Assembly (NCBI GenBank): GCA_030123565.1
Contig: CP126122.1
Location: 879,001 to 943,000 of the forward strand
Length of the DNA: 64,000 nt
DNA from: Nitrospira sp.
GTDB lineage: Bacteria > Nitrospirota > Nitrospiria > Nitrospirales > Nitrospiraceae
Reading direction: 5' to 3'
Within the stretch, counting starts at the first letter, position 1. Each line of letters opens with the position of its first letter. Both the position numbers and the translations under genes were made by a program. This document shows, one piece after another, positions 17,544-27,300 of this stretch. Under the pieces are notes generated by a model. The model had not been told where the DNA came from. It searched no databases and saw only the letters and a list, made by a program, of their open reading frames with translations.

Positions 17544-18092
17544 ATGGTTGCGGAGAGGGTGCTGATCGAACCGGCCACCGCCGATGCGCTCGATGAGGTT
17601 CTGGCCATCGAACAGGCTTGCTTCTCCTCCCCCTGGACGCGCAAAATGTTGGCGGCGGAACTGTCCGGTAATCCATTTGCCCATTTCCTGCTCGCGAAGT
17701 GCCCTGATCCTCCGTCAGGGTCCCTCGTGGTTGCAGGCTATTTCTGTTTTTGGATCGTGTTCGAAGAAGTGCGGTTGATGAACCTGGCCGTGCTCGCTCG
17801 GTTCCGCCGACAGGGCGTCGCGAGGCGGCTGGTCTGTACGGCATTACAAACCGGGTTGGAACGGGGTGCGAATCGGGCTATGCTGGAGGTACGGGCGTCG
17901 AATCACGAGGCCCGGACTCTTTATCACCGGCTGGGATTTCGCCACACTGCCACGCGGACTCGCTACTATGTCAACCCCGACGAGGATGCGGTGCTGATGG
18001 AGATGACGCCGCTTCACGTGGGGCCTCTCTGTGTGCGGCAGCGTGAACTTCCGGAGCCGGGCGACACAACGGTCATCCATGGACGTGTGTAG
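17544..18092 (+). CDS. rimI: Ribosomal-protein-alanine N-acetyltransferase RimI
   Basis: This GNAT-fold enzyme of 182 residues begins with VLIEPATADALDEVLAIEQ, continues CFSSPWTRKMLAAEL (a characteristic RimI segment), and has the acetyl-CoA binding loop RFRRQGVARRLVCTAL and the EVRASNHEARTLYHRLGF motif. It acetylates the N-terminal alanine of ribosomal protein S18 in Escherichia coli. I chose ATG 17544 because GGGAGGTCGAG precedes it and the residues upstream are not conserved. It belongs to the tsaB-rimI pair. Confidence 0.93.
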   Translation: MVAERVLIEPATADALDEVLAIEQACFSSPWTRKMLAAELSGNPFAHFLLAKCPDPPSGSLVVAGYFCFWIVFEEVRLMNLAVLARFRRQGVARRLVCTALQTGLERGANRAMLEVRASNHEARTLYHRLGFRHTATRTRYYVNPDEDAVLMEMTPLHVGPLCVRQRELPEPGDTTVIHGRV

Positions 18093-18110
18093 TCAACTAG
18101 GAGGTGCGAT

Positions 18111-18329
18111 ATGCAGCAGACGGAGACTGCGATCACGGAGCGGTTACGGCAATCCAGCACGGAATTCCGAGCGCTTGAGGAATCTCACCATCGCCTGGAT
18201 GCGGAGTTGGCGGATTTGCAGCGGCGGCATGTCCTGACGCCGGCGGAAGAAGTGCTGAAGAAACAGTTGCAAAAAGAGAAGCTGGCCACCAAAGACAAGA
18301 TGGCCGAACTCATTCGATCTTTTCGCTAG
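18111..18329 (+). CDS. YdcH-like small coiled-coil protein (DUF465)
   Basis: The product is 72 residues, entirely helical and charged: RLRQSSTEFRALEESHHRLD, then a linker and EEVLKKQLQKEKLATKDKM. The pattern of an H-x-x-LD helix followed by a KKxKLxxKDxM helix is that of the YdcH/DUF465 family of small helical-hairpin proteins. An excellent TAGGAGGTG lies just upstream of the ATG. Function unknown; these are often abundant proteins in Gram-negative bacteria. Confidence 0.82.
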   Translation: MQQTETAITERLRQSSTEFRALEESHHRLDAELADLQRRHVLTPAEEVLKKQLQKEKLATKDKMAELIRSFR

Positions 18330-18431
18330 CGAGAGTCGGGGGGGCCGAACCGGCCTTGCGGCGCCGGTGCTCGCGGCGGACAGACCCGCGATCGAAGGGA
18401 CGAAAAGTCGGGTCGCTGATTCAGGCAGACG

Positions 18432-19202
18432 ATGCTCGCACCACTGGCCGCCCATATTCAGTCGCTCAAGAAGCGGCTGCTGATCATCGCGGTGACGTTG
18501 GGCCTCGCGTTTGCCGCAGCGTTTGCCTACTCGGCCGAGATGGTGGCTTGGCTCAATCGCCCATTTCCCAACCAATTGGTGTTCTACGGGCCGACGGAAG
18601 CGCTGTTTGCCTCCATCAAGGTTTCGTTTCTGGCCGGCCTCATCTTGAGTCTGCCGATCATTTTTTACCACGTCTGGAAGTTCATCGAGCCGGCGCTGCT
18701 CCCGAAGGAACAGCGCTGGGCGATTCCCCTGTTCCTGCTTGCCGCCTTGCTGTTTGCGCTCGGGTTGGTCTTCTGTAACCTTGTCATTCTGCCGCTCGTC
18801 ATCGATTTCTTCGTCAGCTTCGGGATGGACCGCGATATCACCCCGGCCTTGGGCGTGGGGACCTATATCGACTTCAACGTGAAATTCCTGCTGATCTTCG
18901 GCTGCGCCTTCGAGTTGCCGTTGGTGTTGACGCTGTTGTCGCGGGTGGGGGTGGTCTCCGCGGCGACGCTGGCGCATTATCGTAAACATGCCATCATGGC
19001 GGCGCTGATCATCTCGGCGATCGTGACGCCGGACGCCACGTTGTTCACCATGCTGCTGATGGCGGTGCCCCTCATGGTGTTGTACGAGATCGGCATCATC
19101 GGTGCCAAGCTGTTCGGGCGAAGCGGCGGGCCTACCGCAGGCGTGAATTTGCCGCTCGATCCTGATATACCGATACGAACCGCCGGCCACCGAGTCCGGT
19201 GA
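18432..19202 (+). CDS. tatC: Sec-independent protein translocase subunit TatC
   Basis: This 256-residue polytopic membrane protein has the TatC order: a short N-terminal amphipathic region ending in SLKKRLLIIAV, helix 1, the periplasmic GPTEALFASIKVSFLAGLIL segment containing the conserved Glu, YHVWKFIEPALLPKEQRW, and later YIDFNVKFLLIFGCAFELPL with the conserved F-ELP motif. TatC recognises twin-arginine signal peptides of folded proteins. No tatA/B gene is beside it here. The stop overlaps the upstream region of the BNR-repeat protein gene. Confidence 0.95.
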   Translation: MLAPLAAHIQSLKKRLLIIAVTLGLAFAAAFAYSAEMVAWLNRPFPNQLVFYGPTEALFASIKVSFLAGLILSLPIIFYHVWKFIEPALLPKEQRWAIPLFLLAALLFALGLVFCNLVILPLVIDFFVSFGMDRDITPALGVGTYIDFNVKFLLIFGCAFELPLVLTLLSRVGVVSAATLAHYRKHAIMAALIISAIVTPDATLFTMLLMAVPLMVLYEIGIIGAKLFGRSGGPTAGVNLPLDPDIPIRTAGHRVR

Positions 19203-19237
19203 CGGGCACTGTCCGATTTTTGAAGGAGGGCCCTGCC

Positions 19238-20314
19238 ATGCTGCGTTCTATCCTGGTTCTGGCGGTCCTTGCCCTCGGTACCATGAACGGGTCTGCGCAG
19301 GCGGTCTCTCCTCCGAGCGGGAGCCCCGGTGACGGACCGCCCGCCTTGGAAAGGGGCCATCCAGGGCGGGCTCCCTCGAGCCCTGCCGATATCGGCAACA
19401 CCAGTATTCAGGCCTTGACGGCCGGTGTCGGAGGCGTGGTCTATGCCGGTTCATTCGGCATGGGCATTTTTCGAAGCAGCAATCGCGGCGACTCCTGGGC
19501 CTCGGTCAACGAGGGATTGACGGACCTCTTCGTGCTGTGCCTCACGACGGCCAAGGACGGCACCATCTATGCTGGGACCTTTCGCGGCGGGGTGTTCCGT
19601 TCGCGTGACGCGGGAAAGAGCTGGCAGCCGATCAATAAGGGACTCAAGCGTCTGGAGATCAAAGTGTTGATGATGGATGCGAAGGGGCTCTATGCAGGCA
19701 CCGGTGACGGAGTCTATCTGCTGAATGCCGCCCAAGACCAGTGGAAGGTCGTGACCACGGGGTTGGACGAAATTCTGGTACATGCGCTCGCAAAGACCGA
19801 CGACGGGACCCTGTACGCCGGCACGTCCGGCAAGGGGGTCCATAGTTATAAGGAACGCACGCCGGGATGGACGCGTCTTCGGCAGGGACTACGGGATCAC
19901 GAAGGGCTGGTGGAGAATTTCATTCGGGTATTGGCCGTGGACAAGGAGCAGGGACTCTATGCCGGGACCTTCGACGGCGGTGTCTTTCGCAGTGGCGATG
20001 GTGGAAAGACCTGGTTGCCGATCAGCCGCGCCCTGCCGAATGATTCGATTCGCGGGCTGATCAGTAACGATCGTGGAGTCTATGTGGCCACGGGCCGCGG
20101 GATTTTCAAGACCATCGACAAGGGGCGGCAATGGGTGCCCTTGAACAAGGGGCTCAGCAACCTGTCCGTTCAAGTATTGATCGAGAGTGAGAAGGGCGGC
20201 TTCTACGCCGGTACCAGTTCAGGGGTCTTTCGCAGCGATGACGACGGCCTCACCTGGACGGCGGTGAGCCAGGGGTTGGAAGGGGAGACCGTCGCGCCCT
20301 TCCGGTTTAACTGA
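19238..20314 (+). CDS. Exported BNR-repeat beta-propeller protein (Ycf48/sortilin-like)
   Basis: The ATG at 19238 follows AAGGAGGG. The 358-residue product has a signal peptide (MLRSILVLAVLALGTMNGSA). At least six repeats of the form AGTFRGGVFRSRDAGKSWQP, seen again in AGTFDGGVFRSGDGGKTWLP and AGTSSGVFRSDDDGLTWTAV, show Asp-box (BNR) beta-propeller blades. Similar propellers occur in Ycf48 and in VPS10/sortilin domains. It is probably periplasmic, perhaps an assembly factor or a scaffold; no enzyme active site is visible. Confidence 0.85.
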   Translation: MLRSILVLAVLALGTMNGSAQAVSPPSGSPGDGPPALERGHPGRAPSSPADIGNTSIQALTAGVGGVVYAGSFGMGIFRSSNRGDSWASVNEGLTDLFVLCLTTAKDGTIYAGTFRGGVFRSRDAGKSWQPINKGLKRLEIKVLMMDAKGLYAGTGDGVYLLNAAQDQWKVVTTGLDEILVHALAKTDDGTLYAGTSGKGVHSYKERTPGWTRLRQGLRDHEGLVENFIRVLAVDKEQGLYAGTFDGGVFRSGDGGKTWLPISRALPNDSIRGLISNDRGVYVATGRGIFKTIDKGRQWVPLNKGLSNLSVQVLIESEKGGFYAGTSSGVFRSDDDGLTWTAVSQGLEGETVAPFRFN

Positions 20315-20331
20315 GTAGGAAAGGATATGAG

Positions 20332-20841
20332 ATGACTGCACAAGCAGGTTCACCACAAGCGACCATCACCGTGACCTCGAAAAACGAGCCGTGGGGGCAA
20401 ATCGTCCTGCGATTGTTTCCCGACGTGGCGCCCAACCATGTGAAGAACTTCGTGGATCTGGCGAAGCAGGGGTTCTACAACGGCACCACGTTCCACCGGG
20501 TGATTCCGGGGTTCATGATTCAGGGCGGCGATCCGAACAGCAAGAATCCGGACCGCGCATCACACGGCATGGGCGGGCCGGGACACAAGGTGAAGGCGGA
20601 GTTCAACAGCAAGCCGCATAAGCGGGGCACCCTGTCCATGGCGCGTGCCAACGATCCGGACAGCGCCGGGTCGCAATTTTTCATCTGCGTCAACGACGCC
20701 AACTTTCTGGACTGGCAATATACCGTGTTCGGTGAAGTGCAGAGCGGATTGGACGTGGTCGATAAGGTGGTCAATGTCAAACGCGACGGGCGGGATAATC
20801 CGCTGGAGCGCATTGAAATGACGGTCACGATCACGGAGTGA
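20332..20841 (+). CDS. ppiB: Peptidyl-prolyl cis-trans isomerase, cyclophilin type
   Basis: This 169-residue protein lacks a signal peptide and has the complete cyclophilin core: HVKNFVDLAKQGFYNGTTFH followed by RVIPGFMIQGGDP, the GTLSMARANDPDSAGSQFFI active-site region, and NFLDWQYTVFGEVQSGLDVV. Conserved Arg, Phe, Gln and His residues of the isomerase site can be seen. It assists protein folding in the cytoplasm. It starts 17 bases after the BNR-repeat gene and is followed closely by the lipoprotein gene. Confidence 0.94.
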   Translation: MTAQAGSPQATITVTSKNEPWGQIVLRLFPDVAPNHVKNFVDLAKQGFYNGTTFHRVIPGFMIQGGDPNSKNPDRASHGMGGPGHKVKAEFNSKPHKRGTLSMARANDPDSAGSQFFICVNDANFLDWQYTVFGEVQSGLDVVDKVVNVKRDGRDNPLERIEMTVTITE

Positions 20842-20865
20842 CGTGAGGGGTAAGGCCTGAGGGGG

Positions 20866-21597
20866 GTGAGGAGAAAGCGATCAATTTATTGGCAGCCAGT
20901 TGTGAAAACCTTTATTGCCCTGTCTTCACGCCTCACGCCTTACGCCTTACGTGGCATTGTTCTCGCGCTCCTCGCCGGCTGCGCCATTCCTCAAGTTCCG
21001 TCCCGCACGGTCTACGAAGACCCAGTCAATTTCGTCCGGCTCGAATTGGACGCCAATGTGTTGCCGGAATGGCCGCCCGGTCATTTCACCCATCCGGCCC
21101 AGCTTTCCCACGAACAGGTGCGGCGGCTGCTCATGGGGCTCACGGTGCAGGAACACCAGGCGGCCGTTCAGCGCTGGTTGTCCGGTGATGCTCGCCGATT
21201 GCCGATGTTTCGTGATGCGGAGATCGCGATCCTGGTGCCGCAATTGGTTGAAGCGTTGCGGTTGGCGCGGGAAAACGAGCGGGTGACCTACTACTTGAGC
21301 CAGCCGCAAACGTCGATCAAGCGCATCATTACGTCGGGCGGACTCTATATCAGGGGCACCGAGCTCCACTTCATTCTGGGAAATTGGCAGACGGTGTACG
21401 GCATTCCGGCCTACGGCATGATCTACGATCGGCGTTACCCGATGAATCCCATTGTCTCCAAAGGGTTCGACCTGTTTTTCGACCTCGACCAAGCTGTGAT
21501 TCGTCAGAGCACCAGCCTGTGGGACGGGTTGCTGGCCAATTCCAAAGATGAACTCGTCATCGACCTCGCCAGGGTCTTTCCCGGCCAGAGTATTTGA
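20866..21597 (+). CDS. Lipoprotein of an unnamed three-member family (member 1)
   Basis: The likely start is the GTG at 20866 behind a G-rich tract. The signal peptide ends in VLALLAGC, a good lipobox. The mature part carries family features shared with the genes at 55263-55997 and 63285-63983: THPAQLSHEQVRRLLMGL, MFRDAEIAILVPQLVEALRL and NERVTYYL. This member is the longest and has a C-terminal extension (GLYIRGTELHFILGNWQTVY onwards). Residues SSRLTPYALRG in the signal region are encoded by the intergenic-type repeat CACGCCTCACGCCTTACGCC. Function unknown; envelope location likely. Unlike the other two, it is not beside a ModA-like gene. Confidence 0.75.
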   Translation: MRRKRSIYWQPVVKTFIALSSRLTPYALRGIVLALLAGCAIPQVPSRTVYEDPVNFVRLELDANVLPEWPPGHFTHPAQLSHEQVRRLLMGLTVQEHQAAVQRWLSGDARRLPMFRDAEIAILVPQLVEALRLARENERVTYYLSQPQTSIKRIITSGGLYIRGTELHFILGNWQTVYGIPAYGMIYDRRYPMNPIVSKGFDLFFDLDQAVIRQSTSLWDGLLANSKDELVIDLARVFPGQSI

Positions 21598-21612
21598 TCC
21601 CTCCACCGACCG

Positions 21613-23052
21613 CTATTTTCCCTCAGTCGTTTCATGCAGGCGGCTGAACCGGGTTACGGGACCGTCCCTGCGCACCGAGCGGCTCAGCAGTTGAACGCGG
21701 CCGGTGCCTTCGCCTTGAGATGTGTAGGCCAACGTAACCTCGGCGATCTTGTAGTCATATTGTGTTTCAGCCAGACGGGTTTGTGCCGCCGTCACCGCCA
21801 CTTCCGATTGCGTGACTTCGACCACCGTGCCCAGCCCGAGTTTGTAACGCTGTCTTGAGAGTTGCAACGCTTCCTGGGCCGTCTTGACCTGTTCCTCCGC
21901 CAATGTGATCTGTTGCGCGAAGGTGATCGTATCCAGGTAGGCGTTCGTCACCTGTTGCGTCAGCGCCTGTTCGACGTTCAGACTGACCGCCTCCGCCGCC
22001 GCCTGTTGGGCGCTCGCTTCACGCACCTGGTTTTCGATCAGGAAGCCGGTGAAGATCGGCATGGAGACCAATGCGCCGGCCGCCCACCACCCGCCGGTCG
22101 GGACCTGGCGATTCGGATCGAAGGTGTCAAAGCTCCCTCCGCTGGCGATCGCCGAGACGGTCGGGAGGTACTGTCGTTTCATCGCGCGGAGCCTGGCCTC
22201 CGCCGAGGCCCTCTGTTCCTTTGCCCGCTTGACCTCGGGATGGGACAGGCTTTCGCCGATCAAACTCTCCAGCGTTTTCTGCGGCCGCACTTCGATGGAA
22301 ATGTCTTCGAGCACGTAGTCCTCCGCGCCGGCGATGCCCATCGTGCGGTTCAAATCGGCGAAGCTGGATTTGAGATCGTTACGGCTGCGCACCAACAACG
22401 ATTGCGCGTTCACCAGCTCGACCCGCGCCAAGTCGAAATCGAGCTTGGATTTCAGTTGTTGCCGGTACAGGGTTTCGATCTGGCCGGCGATTTGTCCGCG
22501 CTCCCGGACGGTTTCCTCGGCGATCTGAACCAGGCGACGCCGCTTCAGGCTCGTCAGGTACGCCCGCTGGACCTGCAAAAGGACGAGGGCCCGCCGGGCG
22601 CTGATATCCTGCTCGCTCGCGCGCCGGAACAGGTTCGACGACTCCACCAGGTTTTGGGTATAGCCGAAATCATAGATCCTCTGGCTCGCCAGGGCGCCGA
22701 CCGTATATTGGCTGAGGTTGGGTTGAAGCAATCCACCGGCCGGCGTCACGAAACGGGGATTGATGCGGGCCGACCCGGCGGCGGCGTCGGCGTTCGCATA
22801 GACTTGCGGATAGTAGAGGGAACGCGCCTGTTCGGTGCGTGCTTCGGACGCCTTCAAATTCGCCGCGCCTTCGAGGAGGATCGGGTGATGTTTGACGGCG
22901 ATGTCGACCGCCTGCTGCACGCCGAGGAAACTGCCGTTCGGCAAGGTGGTCGGTGGTTCCGATTCCATGGCGTGAGAGCCGATTGTGGCGGTCGCTGTCA
23001 TAGAAAGGGCAATCAGCGTCAGGAAGGTAGTGCGGTGCAGCAAGCGTTTCAT
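21613..23052 (-). CDS. TolC-family outer-membrane efflux channel
   Basis: The 479-residue protein has a signal peptide (MKRLLHRTTFLTLIALSMTA) and two repeated helical halves of the TolC/OEP fold: AVDIAVKHHPILLEGAANLK opening the first half, ARVELVNAQSLLVRSRNDLK, then the second half with HPEVKRAKEQRASAEARLRA and the conserved SRQRYKLGLGTVVEVTQSEV. It would form the outer-membrane duct of a tripartite pump. It is the last gene of a four-gene operon (regulator, pump, adaptor, channel), 11 bases after the adaptor. Confidence 0.92.
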   Translation of the reverse strand: MKRLLHRTTFLTLIALSMTATATIGSHAMESEPPTTLPNGSFLGVQQAVDIAVKHHPILLEGAANLKASEARTEQARSLYYPQVYANADAAAGSARINPRFVTPAGGLLQPNLSQYTVGALASQRIYDFGYTQNLVESSNLFRRASEQDISARRALVLLQVQRAYLTSLKRRRLVQIAEETVRERGQIAGQIETLYRQQLKSKLDFDLARVELVNAQSLLVRSRNDLKSSFADLNRTMGIAGAEDYVLEDISIEVRPQKTLESLIGESLSHPEVKRAKEQRASAEARLRAMKRQYLPTVSAIASGGSFDTFDPNRQVPTGGWWAAGALVSMPIFTGFLIENQVREASAQQAAAEAVSLNVEQALTQQVTNAYLDTITFAQQITLAEEQVKTAQEALQLSRQRYKLGLGTVVEVTQSEVAVTAAQTRLAETQYDYKIAEVTLAYTSQGEGTGRVQLLSRSVRRDGPVTRFSRLHETTEGK

Positions 23053-23063
23053 GGACGATCTCC

Positions 23064-24356
23064 CTATTTCTGCGTTGCCTGGTTCGGTGCGGTGCCGGCG
23101 GCCGGCGGCGGTGGACTGCCGCCCGGCACGCGCCGGTCGAATTTTTGTTGGGACGGCTTGGCCTCTGGCAAATTGAACGGCGCCGGCCGGACCGGCATGC
23201 CGTCCAGGAGTCGCCGTTTGCCGACCACCACGACCTCTTCGTCACCCCGCAACCCGGAGGTGATTTCCATCCAGCGTCCGTCGCTGATGCCGGTCTGGAC
23301 GGGAATCGATTTGGCCCTGCCCTGTTCGACGACGAAGATGGATTTCCCCTTGTTGCTGCTCGTGACCGCCTGCGGCGGCAACACGAGGGCCTGTGGAATC
23401 TCTCGTAAACCGAGCGCCGCTTCGGCGAAGGTGCCGGGCCGGAGCGCATGGTCTTCGTTGGGTAGGTCGATTTCCACCAGCAGGCTGCGGGTGGCTGGAT
23501 CGAGCGCGAGCGTCGAGCGGGTGACAGTCCCGGCAAACGAACGGCCCGGCAGTTCCGTGACCGTGATGGTCGCCTTGGTCTTGCCCGGGACGACCCAGGG
23601 GCTGTCGTCCTGGGGCACGTTGGCGTAGACGCGGACCGTATCGAGAGCCATGATCGTAAAGAGGGGAATCGCGCTGGTGGCCGACGAGGTGGCGATCTGG
23701 ATCAGTGCGCCGGGGTCGGCGAAGCGCGCGGTGATGGTCCCGTCGTACGGCGCGCGGACCTTGGTGTAGTCGCGCATCGCGACACGTTGTTCCATGAGGT
23801 GCTTGGCCCCTTGATAGGCCGCCTCGGCCACGTCTACGTCCTGCTTGGCGATCACGTCCGGCGACTCCTTCCAGACCTTGGCCAGCCGCTCGTAGGTCAG
23901 CTTCTTGATTTTGAAGTCCGATACGGCTTGCTGGTACTGCTCTTCCACTTCAGGCGCATCGATGACGGCGACGATCTGGTGTTTCTTCACCCGATCGCCC
24001 TTGTCCGGCCCGATCCATTTCAAGTAGCCGGAGACCTTGGCATAGAGCGTGGTTTGATAGAGCGGCGAGATGTTGGCCGGCAGCTTGATCGTATAGACGA
24101 GGTCGCGCCTGGTCGGCGTGGTCACCTGGACGTCCACCGGCGCGGCATCGAGTTCCGCTGAGGGTTCGCTTGCTGCCTGTTCGGTCTTGTTGAGGGCCGG
24201 CTTGACGGGGGGAACGGGTATCGCGCTCTTGTCGTCGTCCTGGCGGTAGAGATAACCGCCGACCGCCAGGATGAGCAGCGCCGCAGTGCCGAGCCAGAAA
24301 AACCAGCGCTTGGTCGGCTTGCTGACGGCGGGCGTGGCGGCAAGTTCATCCATCAA
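23064..24356 (-). CDS. RND efflux periplasmic adaptor (membrane fusion protein)
   Basis: The 430-residue protein has an N-terminal membrane anchor (FFWLGTAALLILAVGGYLY), a split lipoyl-like domain (AKVSGYLKWIGPDKGDRVKK and later KVRAPYDGTITARFADPGAL), a helical hairpin between them, and beta-barrel segments (NVPQDDSPWVVPGKTKATIT, VEIDLPNEDHALRPGTFAEA). The proline-rich C-terminus is unusual but not disruptive. It links the inner-membrane pump to the TolC-like duct. Its start codon overlaps the stop of the pump gene (ATGA), indicating translational coupling. Confidence 0.92.
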   Translation of the reverse strand: MMDELAATPAVSKPTKRWFFWLGTAALLILAVGGYLYRQDDDKSAIPVPPVKPALNKTEQAASEPSAELDAAPVDVQVTTPTRRDLVYTIKLPANISPLYQTTLYAKVSGYLKWIGPDKGDRVKKHQIVAVIDAPEVEEQYQQAVSDFKIKKLTYERLAKVWKESPDVIAKQDVDVAEAAYQGAKHLMEQRVAMRDYTKVRAPYDGTITARFADPGALIQIATSSATSAIPLFTIMALDTVRVYANVPQDDSPWVVPGKTKATITVTELPGRSFAGTVTRSTLALDPATRSLLVEIDLPNEDHALRPGTFAEAALGLREIPQALVLPPQAVTSSNKGKSIFVVEQGRAKSIPVQTGISDGRWMEITSGLRGDEEVVVVGKRRLLDGMPVRPAPFNLPEAKPSQQKFDRRVPGGSPPPPAAGTAPNQATQK

Positions 24357-27300
24357 ATTTCCTCCGAGGTCGCGCCGGGGGTCGAGGAGAGCGGCGCCCG
24401 TTCCCGGCGATGCAGGACGAGCGAGTGCATGACGGGGACGACCAACAGCGTCATGATCGTGCTGACCGCCAACCCGCCGACCACCGCGCGGGCCAAGGGG
24501 ACCATGGTTTCGTTGCCTTCACCGAAACCAAGCGCAAGCGGCAAGAGACCCAGGATGGTCGCGAGCGCCGTCATGAGGATCGGCCGGATGCGGCGGCGGC
24601 CCGCTTCCAACACCGCATGTTCGACGGTCGCGCCGTGGCGGACCATCCGATTGGCAAAATCCACGAGCAGAATGCTGTTCGAAACCACGATACCCATCAT
24701 CATCAAGGTGCCGATCATCGACTCGACATTGACCGACGTATCGGTGAGGTGCAGGATCAGCACCGTGCCGATCCAGCCCAGCGGGACCGCAACCAGGATG
24801 ATGAGCGGATCGATGAACGATCGGAACAGGGCCACCATCACCAGGTAGATCAGCACCACGGCGAGGGGCAGGGCCAGCGCGAAGTTCTGGATCGCGCTCC
24901 GCATGTTGGCCACCTCGCCTCGCAGCTGCAGGGTCACATCCTTCGGCAACGTGATGCCGGCCAGGACCTGCTCGATGTTCTTGGCGACGCGGCCCAGGTC
25001 GTTGCCCACCGGCGTGACCAGCACGTTGATCAGGCGCGAGAGATCATAGTGGTCCACGGAGTCGGGGCCGGTTTTGAACTTGAGCTGGGCCACATCACGC
25101 AGCAGCACCGTCGGTCCTCGCCGGTCGTCGCCCGAAGCATAAAAGCCGCTCGTGAGGTCCATCTGCCGTCCTGCGAAGGGGGTATTTTGCAACGCCAGGG
25201 TCGAGCCTTGTATGCCGCCGCCTGTGAGGCTGGCGGTCGGCAGCAGCGGGGTGCGGGCGCCGATGATCGGGATGTTCAACAGGTCTTCGGTGCTGGTGAG
25301 CGATTGCTCCGGATATTGAGCCAGGAGGAAGTAGCCGTTGGCGGTTTTGGGGTCCAGCCAATAGTTGGGAGAGAGGGCCAGGTTCGAACTGATACCGGTG
25401 ATGACATCGACGACCACGCGATTCTGGTTGATGCCGTAGTAGGCGGCCTTCGTTCGGTCCACATCGATGTGCAGTTCCGGATAACTCTTGCCCTGTTTGA
25501 TCCGCACATCGACCGTGTCGGGGACCTGGGCAATCTGTTGCTGAATCCTCTCCGCCACCGGCCTGATGATGTCGAGGCTTGGTCCCTTCACTTGAATGTC
25601 GATCGGGGCCTTGAGTCCGAAGTTCAACACGTCGCTGATGATGCCGCCGGTTTGAAACGCCACCTCCACGCCGGGCAGCGAAGCTTTGAGCTTGCTGCGC
25701 AACAGCGCGATGTAGTCGTCCGTGCGGCCTTGGTGGCCGGTGACCAGGTTCACGAGCACGAAGGCGGTGTGGTTGCCGGTGTTCGGGGCGAAGCGAGCGG
25801 CGTCGCCATAGTAGAGGCCTGTATTGGAGATCACTTCTTCCAAATCTTCCTTCGGAATCGTGTCGTGCACCAGTTGTTCGATTTGCCCCACGATGGCCGT
25901 GGTCTTTTCGATGCGCGACCCCTCTGGCGCCACGACGTGCATGGTGAAGTTACCCGCATCGACTTTCGGGAAGAACTCGCTATGGAGTTGGGGAATCACG
26001 AAGGCTCCGGTGCCGAGCAGGGCCAGGGCGGCGATCCCGATGACGATCGGCTTGAAGCGCAGACCGGTCCTCAGCAGCGGTTCGTAGATCGCGAGGACAT
26101 ACCGAAACCACCCTTCATCGGCCGAGGCGTCCTGTTCTAACGATTTGCCATGGCCGTTTTGATAGAGCCAGCTCAGCACGACCGGCGTGACCGACATGGA
26201 GACGACGTAGTCGGCCAGCATGGCGAAGGCGACTGTCATGGCCAGCGGGACGAAGAGATATTTGATGATGCCGGTAAAGAACATGATCGGCAGGTACACG
26301 ATCAGGATGCAAATTGTGGCGACGAAGATCGGGAGCGTCAATTCTGTTGCGCTGTCCTCGGCGGCGGAGCGCCCGTCTTTCCCCATCTCCAAATGGCGAT
26401 GCAGGTTTTCTTGCACGACGATGTTGTTGTCCAGCAAGGTGCCGATCACGAGCGCCAACCCGCCCAACGTCATGATGTTCACGCTTTGGCCGGTCAAATA
26501 GAGCGCCACCAGCGCGGTCGTGAGCGACAGGGGGATGGCCAATCCCACCACGAGCGCGGCTTTCACGCTGGCGAGGAAGATGAAGATCATCAGACCGGCC
26601 AGTCCTGCGCCAAGGAGCCCTTCCTTCTGCAAATTGGCGATGGCCTGGCGGATGTACAACGATTGATCATAGAGAAACTTGACGGTGGTGCCAGCGGGAA
26701 TTTCCGTGAGTTTGGAGAGTTTGGCGCGAATCCCGTCGGTGACTTCCAGCGTATTGGCGCCCTCTTGTCTGGTGATCGGAATGTAGGTCGCTTCGCGGCC
26801 GTTCACACGCACGATCGAAGTTTGGATTGCCGAACTGTCCGCAGCAGTGCCGATGTCGCGCACCATTACAGGGGTGCCGTTCACGACCTTGATCGGGATG
26901 TCGTTGATCTTGTCCACTACGTCGATGAGGCTATTGGAGTAGACGAAATAGTCCAGATCGCCGAGTTTGACGTTCCCTGCCGGGATGATGGCGCTTTGGG
27001 CATTGATCGCCGTGACTACTTCCGAAGGCGAAATGCCGCGGGCGAGCAGCCGCTGCTGATCGAGAAAGACCGTGATCTGCCGGACTTTCCCACCCAGCGG
27101 AGGGCCGAAGGAAATGCCGGGGATACTGGCGATTTGCCCGCGCACGGTAAAGTAGGCCAGGTCGCGAATCTCCTTGGCACTCAGGGAGTCGCTGGCGACG
27201 GAGAGCAACCCGACCGGCAGACTGGACACGCCGAATTTGAAGACGGAGGGGGGATAGACACCGGGAGGAAGTGTGCGGATGACGCTATAGGCCAGACTGG

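Noticed and set aside
24410..26140. Long plus-strand frame opposite the RND pump gene, with similar ones at 26150-27724 and 21862-23628
   Set aside because: Low-complexity charged translations antisense to well-supported pump, adaptor and channel genes; no ribosome-binding sites.
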